From an uncultured Eubacteriales bacterium (GTDB taxonomy: Bacteria; Bacillota; Clostridia; Oscillospirales; Oscillospiraceae), in contig CABSAB010000014.1 of the NCBI GenBank assembly GCA_902475515.1, forward strand, positions 1 to 12,872: a stretch of 12,872 nucleotides of DNA, given 5' to 3'. Positions within the stretch are counted from its first letter, which is position 1; each line of letters opens with the position of its first letter. This document shows positions 1-6,561 of the stretch, piece after piece. The notes under the pieces were generated by a model that was not told the origin of the DNA, made no database searches, and saw nothing but the letters and a program-made list of their open reading frames with translations. Position numbers and translations under genes: made by a program.

Positions 1-1
1 T

Positions 2-550
2 GACGTGGTCCTGAACCATGTGGTAGGCGGCGGCCCCGCGGCCGACAGCATTTTCACCCAGGTCTCGAAGATCGACATTGTGGGCGGCAAATACCAGTGC
101 GCGGACCCCGCCGTCATTGTCAAGAGCTGCAACTCCGATATCCTCATCGACGGTGCCCAGGTGGATTCCCAGTGCGGCATCCTGGTAAAGTCCCGGATCA
201 ACGACGATCCCTGCGCCCCCAACCCCGAGGGCCGGGAGGTCTACGGCATCCATGTGACCCTCAAGAACATGAATACCGAAAACAGCATCCTCCACGAGGA
301 CCCGAACCGCCGCATGACCGTCGCCCTGGAGAACACCTCCCTGGTGGGCGCCATTACCGGCGGCGTGCTCCTGAGCCTGGACGGCGCCAGCCGCTGGACC
401 GCCAACGCCGACTCCAACGTGGTCCTGAACGGCGACGTATCCCTGGAGCAGCTGGATGCTGTCTCCGGCGTCACCATCACCGCCCAGGGCGCTGAGGACA
501 AAACTGTGACCCTGCCCTCCGGCGGCACTCTGGTTGTCAAAACCGCCTAA
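2..550 (+). CDS. C-terminal part of a beta-helix-like surface/secreted protein (5' end outside window)
   Basis: The reading frame is open from base 2 (GAC) with no stop before it, so the gene begins upstream; the GTG at 5 and other early codons are not convincing starts and have no ribosome site. About 182 residues are visible. They are rich in Gly, Asn, Asp, Val and Thr and carry short alternating hydrophobic stretches (for example VVLNGDVSLEQLDA and VTITAQGAEDKTVTLPSGG). That pattern fits stacked beta-strand rungs such as right-handed beta-helix proteins of gut Clostridia. The protein ends in TLVVKTA with no LPXTG sorting motif, SLH domain or membrane tail, so a surface anchor, if any, would be N-terminal or absent. 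A bidirectional terminator follows 11 bp after the stop. The fold assignment is inference from composition; the function is unknown. Confidence 0.6.
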   Translation, partial: DVVLNHVVGGGPAADSIFTQVSKIDIVGGKYQCADPAVIVKSCNSDILIDGAQVDSQCGILVKSRINDDPCAPNPEGREVYGIHVTLKNMNTENSILHEDPNRRMTVALENTSLVGAITGGVLLSLDGASRWTANADSNVVLNGDVSLEQLDAVSGVTITAQGAEDKTVTLPSGGTLVVKTA

Positions 551-561
551 CCATAAAATTT

Positions 562-605
562 ACCCCCATGAACGTCCCTTTCGGGCGTCCATGGGGGTAT
601 TTTTC
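562..605. terminator. Bidirectional intrinsic terminator between convergent genes
   Basis: ACCCCCATG at 562-570 pairs with CATGGGGGT at 590-598. An inner ACGTCC/GGGCGT stem with one wobble extends it, and A-TTTTT follows at 599-604. On the minus strand the same hairpin is followed by an AAATTTTA stretch, so it can also end the PucR-type gene that stops at 609. Confidence 0.85.
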
Positions 606-608
606 GCG

Positions 609-2159
609 TTATTTTCCGGGCTCGCTCCGGTCATGAAAGGCCCTGAGATACCGGATGATGTACAGGGCATACCGCAGTGAGAACATGGTATCCGGATCAT
701 CCAGATCCATGTTCAGCTTCTGGGCGATCTGCCCCAGCCGGTATTTCAGCGTGTTCAGGTGGATAAACAGCAGCTCTGCCGCCCTTGCCTTTTTCCCGCC
801 TGTGGAGAGATAGACCTCCAGGGTGTGCAGGGCCTCCCCGCTGGGGTCCTTTTCCAGCAGACTCCGCAGCTCCGGCGTCAGCAGCTCCATCAGGTCCCTG
901 TGCTCCGCCGCCGCCCGCAGCCCGTCGTAAATGGCATAGGCCTCATAGAGGTAATGCCTCTGCTCCGGGTCCAATGCCGCTCCCAGCTCCATGGCGCTCT
1001 TGGCCTGCCGCAGGGCCGTGTGCCCCGACTCCGCCAAATTTGTAAAGGGCATACTGACCCCCACCATCAGTCCGCTGCCAAGCTGTTCCCGCAGCGCAGA
1101 AAACTCCCCGCTCTGCTGCAACGGCACCGCGCTTGTCATCAGCAGCACGATCCCTGCCTCCAGCCGGGTGGATATCCCCGTGGGAAACAGCCGGTCCAGC
1201 TGCGAAAGCACATCGTCCACATCCCAAAAGGGCACCCGCCGGTTCACCGCCGTGTTGATCAGCACCAGGTAATAGCGCCCGTCCTTTCCGCAGCTCTGTC
1301 CCTCCAGCCATTGGGGGATGCCGGGCATGTTGGTCACCCCGGATTCCAGAAAGCTCTTAAGATACCCCGGGTCCGATACGCTGGTCCGGGCGATGGAGTT
1401 CTGCCGCAGCAGGTCCAGGGCAATGAAGCAGCCCAGCAGCTCCACCACCTGCATATCCGATTCCCGGAAGGGCCGAAACAGCGCCACCACCGTCAGATAT
1501 CCCAGGGTCTGCCCCCGGGAATTCAGCGCCATGCGCATCTGATCCGGCCCGGACTCTGTCCGCAGCAGCACCGGCATCTGATCCCGGCGGGATTTTTCCA
1601 TGTGGTCGGCGTTGACCGTGGAGTGGAAGTCAAACAGCGTCTCCTGAAATGCCGTGGTCTGCCAGTCCGGGTCCTTGCGTCCTGCCTGCCGGGAATAGGC
1701 CAGCAGTTCCCCGTCACTGTCGTGAATGGCAAAGGGATTTTGCAGATAGGTATACCCCGTCTCCACCAGCGCGTCCAGGCTGCGGCACCGTAAAAACGCC
1801 CCCGATACCTCCGGCATCTGCGAGGCCCGCTGCCCCTCCTGATACAGATGCCGGCTCAGTGCCGAATACACCCGTGCCGGCTCCAATGCCCGCACCAGTA
1901 TCAACGTAGGGAATGTGTTCCGCAGCTTCCCCGGGTCCTGCTCCGTCTGGCAGATGCACAGCACCGGCCCCCTGGCCGTGGGTCCCTGGTAGTGCCGCAG
2001 CCTGCTCTGATGTATGATATAGAGCACATCCGCCCGCAGGGGCGGTGTATTCTCCGAAATATCCTGAATATCTGTGATCAGCACATCCAGCTCCCCGCAG
2101 CTTTCCAGGGGGAACTCCGCCCCCAGCGCCTTGGCAATGGCCCCTAAACCGCACTTCAT
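609..2159 (-). CDS. PucR-family transcriptional regulator
   Basis: A 516-residue cytoplasmic regulator. The C-terminal 70 residues (about 444-503) hold the PucR-type helix-turn-helix: an ELLFIHLNTLKYRLGQI core, then an amphipathic tail (DDPDTMFSLRYALYIIRYL), as in HTH_30 of the PucR/CdaR group. The middle (about 130-260) has a GAF-like flavour (NPFAIHDSDGELLAYS, then LGYLTVVALFRPF) and could be the effector-sensing part. Residues 1-115 match the variable N-terminal region of this group. Length is normal for the family. The start is set by AGGAGG at 2167-2172, 7 nt before ATG, and by a promoter at 2181-2209. PucR-type proteins usually respond to a small metabolite and control a nearby catabolic or transport gene. 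Here the nearest same-strand neighbour is a PepSY lipoprotein, separated by its own terminator, so the target is not evident. Family assignment is strong; regulon unknown. Confidence 0.88.
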   Translation of the reverse strand: MKCGLGAIAKALGAEFPLESCGELDVLITDIQDISENTPPLRADVLYIIHQSRLRHYQGPTARGPVLCICQTEQDPGKLRNTFPTLILVRALEPARVYSALSRHLYQEGQRASQMPEVSGAFLRCRSLDALVETGYTYLQNPFAIHDSDGELLAYSRQAGRKDPDWQTTAFQETLFDFHSTVNADHMEKSRRDQMPVLLRTESGPDQMRMALNSRGQTLGYLTVVALFRPFRESDMQVVELLGCFIALDLLRQNSIARTSVSDPGYLKSFLESGVTNMPGIPQWLEGQSCGKDGRYYLVLINTAVNRRVPFWDVDDVLSQLDRLFPTGISTRLEAGIVLLMTSAVPLQQSGEFSALREQLGSGLMVGVSMPFTNLAESGHTALRQAKSAMELGAALDPEQRHYLYEAYAIYDGLRAAAEHRDLMELLTPELRSLLEKDPSGEALHTLEVYLSTGGKKARAAELLFIHLNTLKYRLGQIAQKLNMDLDDPDTMFSLRYALYIIRYLRAFHDRSEPGK

Positions 2160-2180
2160 ACCCTCGCCTCCTGTTTGCCT

Positions 2181-2209
2181 AGTATAGCAAATTTTCCCGA
2201 AAATGTATA
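2181..2209 (-). promoter_or_regulatory. Promoter of the PucR-type regulator
   Basis: Read on the minus strand: -35 TATACA (2204-2209), a 17-bp spacer, and -10 TATACT (2181-2186) with an upstream TGC that makes it an extended -10. It lies directly before the AGGAGG site of the regulator and after the terminator of the PepSY gene, so the regulator is transcribed on its own. Confidence 0.7.
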
Positions 2210-2216
2210 CCTTCCT

Positions 2217-2252
2217 GCAAAAGCCGGCGGAGGCCCATGCCTTCCGCCGGTT
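2217..2252 (-). terminator. Intrinsic terminator after the PepSY lipoprotein gene
   Basis: An inverted repeat, CCGGCGGAGG (2224-2233) against CCTTCCGCCGG (2240-2250), forms a GC-rich stem with a short loop. On the minus strand CTTTTGC follows it (2215-2221). It separates the PepSY gene from the regulator downstream. The plus-strand side has only TTTATT. Confidence 0.75.
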
Positions 2253-2260
2253 TATTCCAC

Positions 2261-2962
2261 TCAGTTCCCGTCCGTGTCGAATTTCACGATCTCGCCGGTC
2301 TCCGCGTGGATCTCATACTCATATTCGTAGGGGGTCCCGTTCTTTTGGAACTCGATATCATATACCGTCTGTCCGTCATCCTGCTCCAGCTCCGTTTTGG
2401 TAAACGTCACGTCAGCCTCTTTCAGCCCCGCGTGCTCCAGGACGATCCGCTTGGCCGCGGCCTCATCGATCTCCCCGTCGGCAGAAACGCCGGCCGTGCC
2501 GTCATAGGGCTCCATCTCCTTGCTGTGGATGGCCCCATCCGCCACACGGATCTTGTAATCATATTCCATGTCCCCGGCGAAAAACTCCAGGTCATAGACC
2601 GGAACACCGTCGTCGTTCTTGCGCACTGCCTTGGCAAAGCCCGCGTCGCTCTCCGCAATGCCCGCGTCCTCCAGGGCGATCTGGATGGCATCCTCCAGCG
2701 TCAGCTCCGCCCCGGCCTCCTGCTGGGAACCCTGTGCCGTCTGATCTGTCCCCGCCTGGGATGCCTGGGCCGCGGCGCTGTCCTCCACACCGCTCGCCGC
2801 CATATCTGCCGCCGAAGGCACGCTGTCCACTGCGGCGCTCTCCCGTCCGGATTGCTCCGTTCCTGCGCCGCAGCCTGTCAGCGCCGCCAGCAGCCCCAGC
2901 AGGCACAGGGCCGTCACAGCCGCATGCCTCCATGTGCTTTGCATCCGTTTTGTATCGTTCAT
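2261..2962 (-). CDS. Lipoprotein with two PepSY domains
   Basis: A 233-residue exported lipoprotein. I place the start at 2962 (MNDTKRMQST), not further upstream, because AAAGGAGA sits 7 nt before this ATG; the 35 in-frame residues upstream lack a ribosome site and overlap the promoter. The signal peptide ends in a lipobox with Cys31 (LTGC). A low-complexity Ser/Ala/Gln/Glu linker (about 32-85) follows, then two PepSY repeats: about 86-150 (LTLEDAIQIALEDAG, later VYDLEFFAG) and about 163-233 (EAAAKRIVLEHAG, later VYDIEF, ending ETGEIVKF). PepSY domains occur in protease propeptides and in stand-alone envelope proteins, where an inhibitory or modulating role is proposed. No protease partner is adjacent, although an M6-type metalloprotease lies about 7 kb away. 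An 11-bp direct repeat in its promoter suggests two-component control. Domain call is firm; physiological role unknown. Confidence 0.9.
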   Translation of the reverse strand: MNDTKRMQSTWRHAAVTALCLLGLLAALTGCGAGTEQSGRESAAVDSVPSAADMAASGVEDSAAAQASQAGTDQTAQGSQQEAGAELTLEDAIQIALEDAGIAESDAGFAKAVRKNDDGVPVYDLEFFAGDMEYDYKIRVADGAIHSKEMEPYDGTAGVSADGEIDEAAAKRIVLEHAGLKEADVTFTKTELEQDDGQTVYDIEFQKNGTPYEYEYEIHAETGEIVKFDTDGN

Positions 2963-3014
2963 CTGAAATTCTCCTTTTCTGCCCGGTTTCTTCCGGTTTT
3001 GAGGTTTCGTCTCT

Positions 3015-3046
3015 AGTATACCGCGTCGACTTAAAAATAACTTAAA
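3015..3046 (-). promoter_or_regulatory. PepSY gene promoter with OmpR/PhoB-type direct-repeat operator
   Basis: On the minus strand a -10 TATACT (3015-3020) has no good -35 at 16-18 bp. Two copies of TTTAAGT (ACTTAAA on the plus strand at 3029-3035 and 3040-3046) lie exactly 11 bp apart over the -35 position instead. Half-sites repeated once per helical turn and replacing the -35 are the usual architecture of promoters activated by OmpR/PhoB-family response regulators. The start codon is about 46 nt downstream of the expected transcription start. Confidence 0.6.
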
Positions 3047-3120
3047 TCCATTCAAAAATAAGGCCATTTCCTCCGCATCCGCAGGGTCTAGTGCCCACAG
3101 CTATGCCCTGGGCCTACCAC

Positions 3121-4443
3121 TCACGCCGGAAGCTGCTTCTGATACGCCCTCGGCGTGATGCCCTCGCACCGGGAAAACGCGCTGTCCAGCGCCCGCCGGC
3201 TGGGATATCCCACCTGCACCGCCACATCCTCCAGCGCCATCCCCTGGGCCATCAGTTCCTTGGCCCGGCTGATCCGCGCTTTGTGGATGCACTCCAGCAC
3301 CCCGTAGCCGTATTCCCGCTTGAACTGCCGGGACAAGTACGATACATTCAGCCGGAATTTCTCTCCTAAGCTGGATACGCTGATATCCGGGTCTGCAAAG
3401 TGGCCCGCAATATACTCGTGCACCCGCCGCACCGCCGGGGCCGCCTGGCTCCCCTGGTCCGACACATGGGCCTCCAGTCCGGAAAAATACCGCAGCAGAT
3501 TCCGGTGCAGCGTCGGAAGGTCCGGGCTTGCCATCAGCTCCCGCATGCTCGTGGACCCGCCATCCGGCAGGCGCAGCGTGATATTCAGCGGCAGCTCCAG
3601 CATGTTCGTGCAAAAGCGCATCTGCTCCGCCACCACCTCCCGGGCCTCGGGAAACGGATCAAAATAGTTGCGAATGCGCAGCTCCACCATGTGGAACAGA
3701 TATTCCGCCGCGTCCTCATATTGAAAACAAACAAAGCAGTTGTAAAACTGCCGCTGGGCCGTGGAGAGCTCCACATCGGTCTTTTGGGTCAGCTCCTCGT
3801 CGCTCCGCACCACGTTCTCCTCCCAGTGGGAGCAGACTGCCATTTCCAGCAGCGCCTTAGTGGAAATGTAGTTGGTGTGCAGCGCAAACCCGCCCATGTC
3901 ATACTGTCCCAGGGCAATGATCACGTCGATCCCATGCTTTTCATACAGCGCCGCCGCACAGGCACGGCACTGCTGATACAGCAGCTCCCGCAATGCCCCC
4001 TGATTGTCCGACGGCGGCCGGATCGTGACCCCCGGCTCACAGTAAAAGCAGACCAGAAGCCCCTCTTTTTCTACAAAGCACAGCTCCCGGTACAGTCCCA
4101 GGATGCCCGTCAGCTCCTCCCGCACAGTGGTATAGGCGTTCTCTTGGGCCCCCGCGTCTCCCGACCCGGGGCAGGCCCGCAGCTTCACCACCAGCAGCAT
4201 AAAGGCTTCCGCCGGAAATTCCAGATGATACACCCGGTAAAAGTCCTCGATCTTTGAAAAATCCGGCACGCTCCCCTTTAACAGCTGCCCCAGGGCAAAC
4301 TCCCGGAGCCGTGCCTGGGAGGCATCCATCGCCCGGGCCTCCTGCCGCATTTGATGGAACTCCCGCTCCCGCCGGACCAGCAGCCCCACACACAGCATCA
4401 GCGCCGCCGCCAGACACACCGCAAGCACCGTCATCAGCTCCAT
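3121..4443 (-). CDS. Membrane-anchored AraC-family transcriptional regulator
   Basis: A 440-residue protein. Residues 3-22 form one hydrophobic helix (LAVCLAAALMLCVGLLV) followed by a positive RREREFHQMRQE stretch, so the N-terminus is a membrane anchor with the rest in the cytoplasm. Residues about 50-330 resemble the regulatory linker of YesN-like AraC proteins. Residues about 339-438 are a double helix-turn-helix AraC domain: the first helix pair around VSSLGEKFRLNVSYLSRQFKR, the second around EDVAVQVGYPSRRALDSAF, ending in the typical G-I-T-P-R-A-Y-Q. Membrane AraC regulators of this type commonly have two helices flanking an extracellular sensor and are about 700-770 residues; this one keeps only the equivalent of the second helix. 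AAGGGGG lies 9 nt before the ATG. It diverges from an LplA-type binding protein, the usual target arrangement, so it probably controls that gene. Confidence 0.88.
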   Translation of the reverse strand: MELMTVLAVCLAAALMLCVGLLVRREREFHQMRQEARAMDASQARLREFALGQLLKGSVPDFSKIEDFYRVYHLEFPAEAFMLLVVKLRACPGSGDAGAQENAYTTVREELTGILGLYRELCFVEKEGLLVCFYCEPGVTIRPPSDNQGALRELLYQQCRACAAALYEKHGIDVIIALGQYDMGGFALHTNYISTKALLEMAVCSHWEENVVRSDEELTQKTDVELSTAQRQFYNCFVCFQYEDAAEYLFHMVELRIRNYFDPFPEAREVVAEQMRFCTNMLELPLNITLRLPDGGSTSMRELMASPDLPTLHRNLLRYFSGLEAHVSDQGSQAAPAVRRVHEYIAGHFADPDISVSSLGEKFRLNVSYLSRQFKREYGYGVLECIHKARISRAKELMAQGMALEDVAVQVGYPSRRALDSAFSRCEGITPRAYQKQLPA

Positions 4444-4586
4444 GTTTTTTGCCCCCTTTGCCTGTTCGCAGGTCTATTTTACCGATTCTTTACGAAAAAT
4501 GCAACGGAAATACCGGTTTTTTACCCATCAAAAACAGGAATCCTTCTTTCATTTTCCGATTTTTTACCCAGGTCTGTTTTTTGCCC
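4444..4586. repeat. Cluster of T6-R-C-C-C motifs in the divergent intergenic region
   Basis: The motif TTTTTT(A/G)CCC occurs four times in 143 bp: 4445-4454, 4517-4526, 4560-4569 and 4577-4586. The two middle copies are longer repeats (G-[GA]-TTTTTTACCCA at 4515-4527 and 4558-4570), spaced 43 bp apart. CAGGTCT precedes a related T-rich element twice, at 4469-4475 and 4569-4575, exactly 100 bp apart; the first of these overlaps the predicted -10 of the AraC gene. Repeated asymmetric sites between an AraC gene and its divergent target are candidate AraC binding sites. Binding is inference. Confidence 0.45.
4476..4504 (-). promoter_or_regulatory. Probable promoter of the AraC-type regulator
   Basis: On the minus strand: -35 TTGCAT (4499-4504), a 17-bp spacer, and -10 TAAAAT (4476-4481), leaving a leader of about 25 nt. 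The -35 matches the consensus only in TTG, so this is a moderate prediction. The -10 coincides with one of the T-rich repeat elements, which would allow autoregulation. Confidence 0.45.
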
Positions 4587-4607
4587 GGCAAATAGGTAAA
4601 TTCTCGG

Positions 4608-4629
4608 CCCCAAAGGTCGGGTATTGGGG
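4608..4629. promoter_or_regulatory. Dyad CCCCAA-N10-TTGGGG just upstream of the binding-protein promoter
   Basis: CCCCAA (4608-4613) and TTGGGG (4624-4629) form a perfect inverted repeat with a 10-bp gap, ending 1 bp before the -35 hexamer at 4631. The position would suit an operator. No follow-on T-run makes it a terminator. Which protein would bind is unknown. Confidence 0.35.
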
Positions 4630-4630
4630 A

Positions 4631-4659
4631 TTATCAAACACGCCCTCCCCCGCTACAAT
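4631..4659 (+). promoter_or_regulatory. Promoter of the solute-binding protein operon
   Basis: -35 TTATCA (4631-4636), a 17-bp spacer, and -10 TACAAT (4654-4659). Each hexamer is close to the sigma-A consensus. Transcription should start near 4666, giving a leader of about 56 nt before the AAGGAGG at 4707-4713 and the ATG at 4722. Confidence 0.7.
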
Positions 4660-4721
4660 GGACCTTAGAAGCTTTTGCCCCATTCCGGGCGAGCCAACGA
4701 ACCAAGAAGGAGGATTTATTT

Positions 4722-6503
4722 ATGAAAAAGAGATTGCCGGCGCTTCTGCTTGCGGCCCTGATGGTCCTTTCCCTGCTGAGCGCCTGCGGTAACAACGCCG
4801 AAAGCACCGTCCCCGAGGCGTCGGTCCCCGCCGAGGAGACCGCAGCCCCCGCGGTGCCCTCCGTGGAACCTGCTCCCGCGGATTCCGCCGTGGAAGAGGA
4901 ACCCGCCTCCGTGCTGGAGGAGCCCATTCCCGAGGGCCCCGTGGCCGGTGACACGGACTTTGACTGGTCCGTGTTTGAGCCCCTTTCCGAGGAGCCCACG
5001 ACCCTTTCCATGTTCTATACGCAGCCCCCTCCGCTGGCTGCCATCATGGATTCTCCCAATGATATGAGCCTGCTCTATCAGAAGTTTGAGGAGATCACCA
5101 ATGTCCATATCGAGTTCAATATGGTCAATATGATGGACGCGTCCACCACCTTCCAGCTGATGATTGCCGCCGGTGACTACGACGACATCATCAACGACGC
5201 GCTGAACTACTACGACACCGCCGACCAGGCTTATGAGGACGGTGTTGCCGTGGACCTTTTAGAGCACGCGGACAGTGTGCCCAACTTTCTGGCACTGATG
5301 GAGGAGTATCCCCAGATCCACAGCGATCTGGAGACCCTGGACGGCCATATCCTGAATATGCCCCGGATCGACATGCCCATCGGCACCATGGCCGATGCGG
5401 GCCTGCTGATCCGCAAGGACTGGCTGGACGCGCTGGATCTGGAGGTCCCCGAGAGCTACGGCGCCATGCACGATGTGCTGGCCGCTTTCAAGAGCGAATA
5501 TAATCTGACGGACCCCTATGTGATGCCCTATCAGGTGCTTTCTCCCTGGGGTCTCATGGCCGGCGGCTACGGTCTGGAGCTTCGGGCGGACGCCAACAAC
5601 TTCTATATCGACCTGGAGACCAATGAGGTGAAGCTTGCCACCGTGGCGGACAGCTACTACGATTACCTGTGCATGTTCCGGGACTGGTACAACGAGGGCC
5701 TCATCAACCACGACTTCGTCTCTCAGATGAGCAACCTGCCCGACGAGAGCATCATCTCCACCGAGCAGACCGGCATCTGGTTCTCGGATGTTTCCTACAT
5801 CAAGACCTATCAGGAGCTGCTGACCTCCGTGAACCCCGCGTCGGAGCTTGCGCTGATGGGTGACCCCGGCATCGACGATGCCCGCACAGGCTATATCGCC
5901 AATGCCACCACCGTGGCCCAGTCCGGCGGCTTCTCCGTGTCGGAGGCCTGCGACAATGTGGAGCTGGCCCTTGCATGGTGCGACATGTGGTATGACCCCG
6001 CCCTGACCCAGTTCATCAACTACGGCTACGAGGGCGAGACCTTTGAGTACGATGAAAACGGCGATCCCGTGCTGGGCGGTGTCATCGTGAACAACGACCT
6101 GGGCCTGCCCTCTTTGAAGATGGCCAACGGCGTGTTCCTGTGCACCAGCGGCGGCTTTATCTACGACATCCACAAGTACGACCTGGAGTACACCGACCTG
6201 CAGATCGAAGCCTACACCAAGTGGATCAACGAAGCGAATGATCCCGCAACCGTAAAGACCGCTACGGTGCCCGGCGGTGCCAAGCTCACGGTGGATGAGG
6301 CCGAGACCATCTCTGTCGCCATGAGCGACATTCAGACCCATGTGGGCGAGATGGCGCTGAAATTCGTCACCGGCGCGGTAGAGCTCAACGAGGATTCCTA
6401 CGCGGACTATGTGGCCGAAGTGGAAAGCCTGCGGATGCAGGACGCCCTGGATGCCATGCAGACCGCCTATGACCGGTATCTGGAGAGCAGCGACAGCGAA
6501 TAA
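4722..6503 (+). CDS. LplA-like extracellular solute-binding lipoprotein (ABC transporter type)
   Basis: A 593-residue lipoprotein. The signal peptide ends in a lipobox with Cys22 (LLSAC). A Pro/Ala/Glu-rich tether runs to about residue 90, and the rest is a two-lobed binding domain. Recognisable family features include FEEITNVHIEF, the LMIAAGDYDDII segment, the RKDWLDALDLEVPESY hinge region, and FRDWYNEGLINHDFVSQM. These match the large LplA/YtcQ-type carbohydrate-binding proteins of Clostridia and Paenibacillus, and the length is typical. The usual partners, two permeases of the LplB/YtcP type, are not adjacent: the next genes are NTF2-fold proteins. It therefore either uses a permease encoded elsewhere or has a sensing role. 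It diverges from an AraC regulator, has its own promoter, and is followed 9 bp later by a strong hairpin that should make it the most abundant product of the transcript. The ligand is unknown; a sugar is only the family default. Confidence 0.88.
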   Translation: MKKRLPALLLAALMVLSLLSACGNNAESTVPEASVPAEETAAPAVPSVEPAPADSAVEEEPASVLEEPIPEGPVAGDTDFDWSVFEPLSEEPTTLSMFYTQPPPLAAIMDSPNDMSLLYQKFEEITNVHIEFNMVNMMDASTTFQLMIAAGDYDDIINDALNYYDTADQAYEDGVAVDLLEHADSVPNFLALMEEYPQIHSDLETLDGHILNMPRIDMPIGTMADAGLLIRKDWLDALDLEVPESYGAMHDVLAAFKSEYNLTDPYVMPYQVLSPWGLMAGGYGLELRADANNFYIDLETNEVKLATVADSYYDYLCMFRDWYNEGLINHDFVSQMSNLPDESIISTEQTGIWFSDVSYIKTYQELLTSVNPASELALMGDPGIDDARTGYIANATTVAQSGGFSVSEACDNVELALAWCDMWYDPALTQFINYGYEGETFEYDENGDPVLGGVIVNNDLGLPSLKMANGVFLCTSGGFIYDIHKYDLEYTDLQIEAYTKWINEANDPATVKTATVPGGAKLTVDEAETISVAMSDIQTHVGEMALKFVTGAVELNEDSYADYVAEVESLRMQDALDAMQTAYDRYLESSDSE

Positions 6504-6512
6504 GTGATCCGT

Positions 6513-6547
6513 AGGGCCGGAGGTTCCTGCCTCCGGCCCTGTTTTTT
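6513..6547 (+). terminator. Strong intrinsic terminator/attenuator between binding protein and NTF2-fold genes
   Basis: AGGGCCGGAGG (6513-6523) pairs perfectly over 11 bp with CCTCCGGCCCT (6530-6540) around a 6-nt loop, followed by G-TTTTTT (6541-6547). The next gene's AAAGGAGG follows directly, leaving no room for a promoter in between. Downstream expression therefore depends on read-through, antitermination, or a promoter inside the binding-protein gene. The hairpin could also protect the 3' end of the binding-protein mRNA. Confidence 0.85.
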
Positions 6548-6561
6548 AAAGGAGGTAAACT

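Noticed and set aside
2..550. A complete gene starting at the GTG at base 5
   Set aside because: The frame is open to the window edge and there is no ribosome site, so it is the tail of a longer gene.
3089..3116. Terminator for the AraC gene (TAGTGCCCA/TGGGCCTA inverted repeat)
   Set aside because: The stem is short with a bulge, and no T-run follows on the minus strand. The gene may read through toward the PepSY promoter.
5259..6341. A 360-codon minus-strand frame opposite the binding-protein gene
   Set aside because: Composition is dominated by His, Val, Gly and Gln, typical of an antisense shadow. The plus strand encodes a well-formed lipoprotein.
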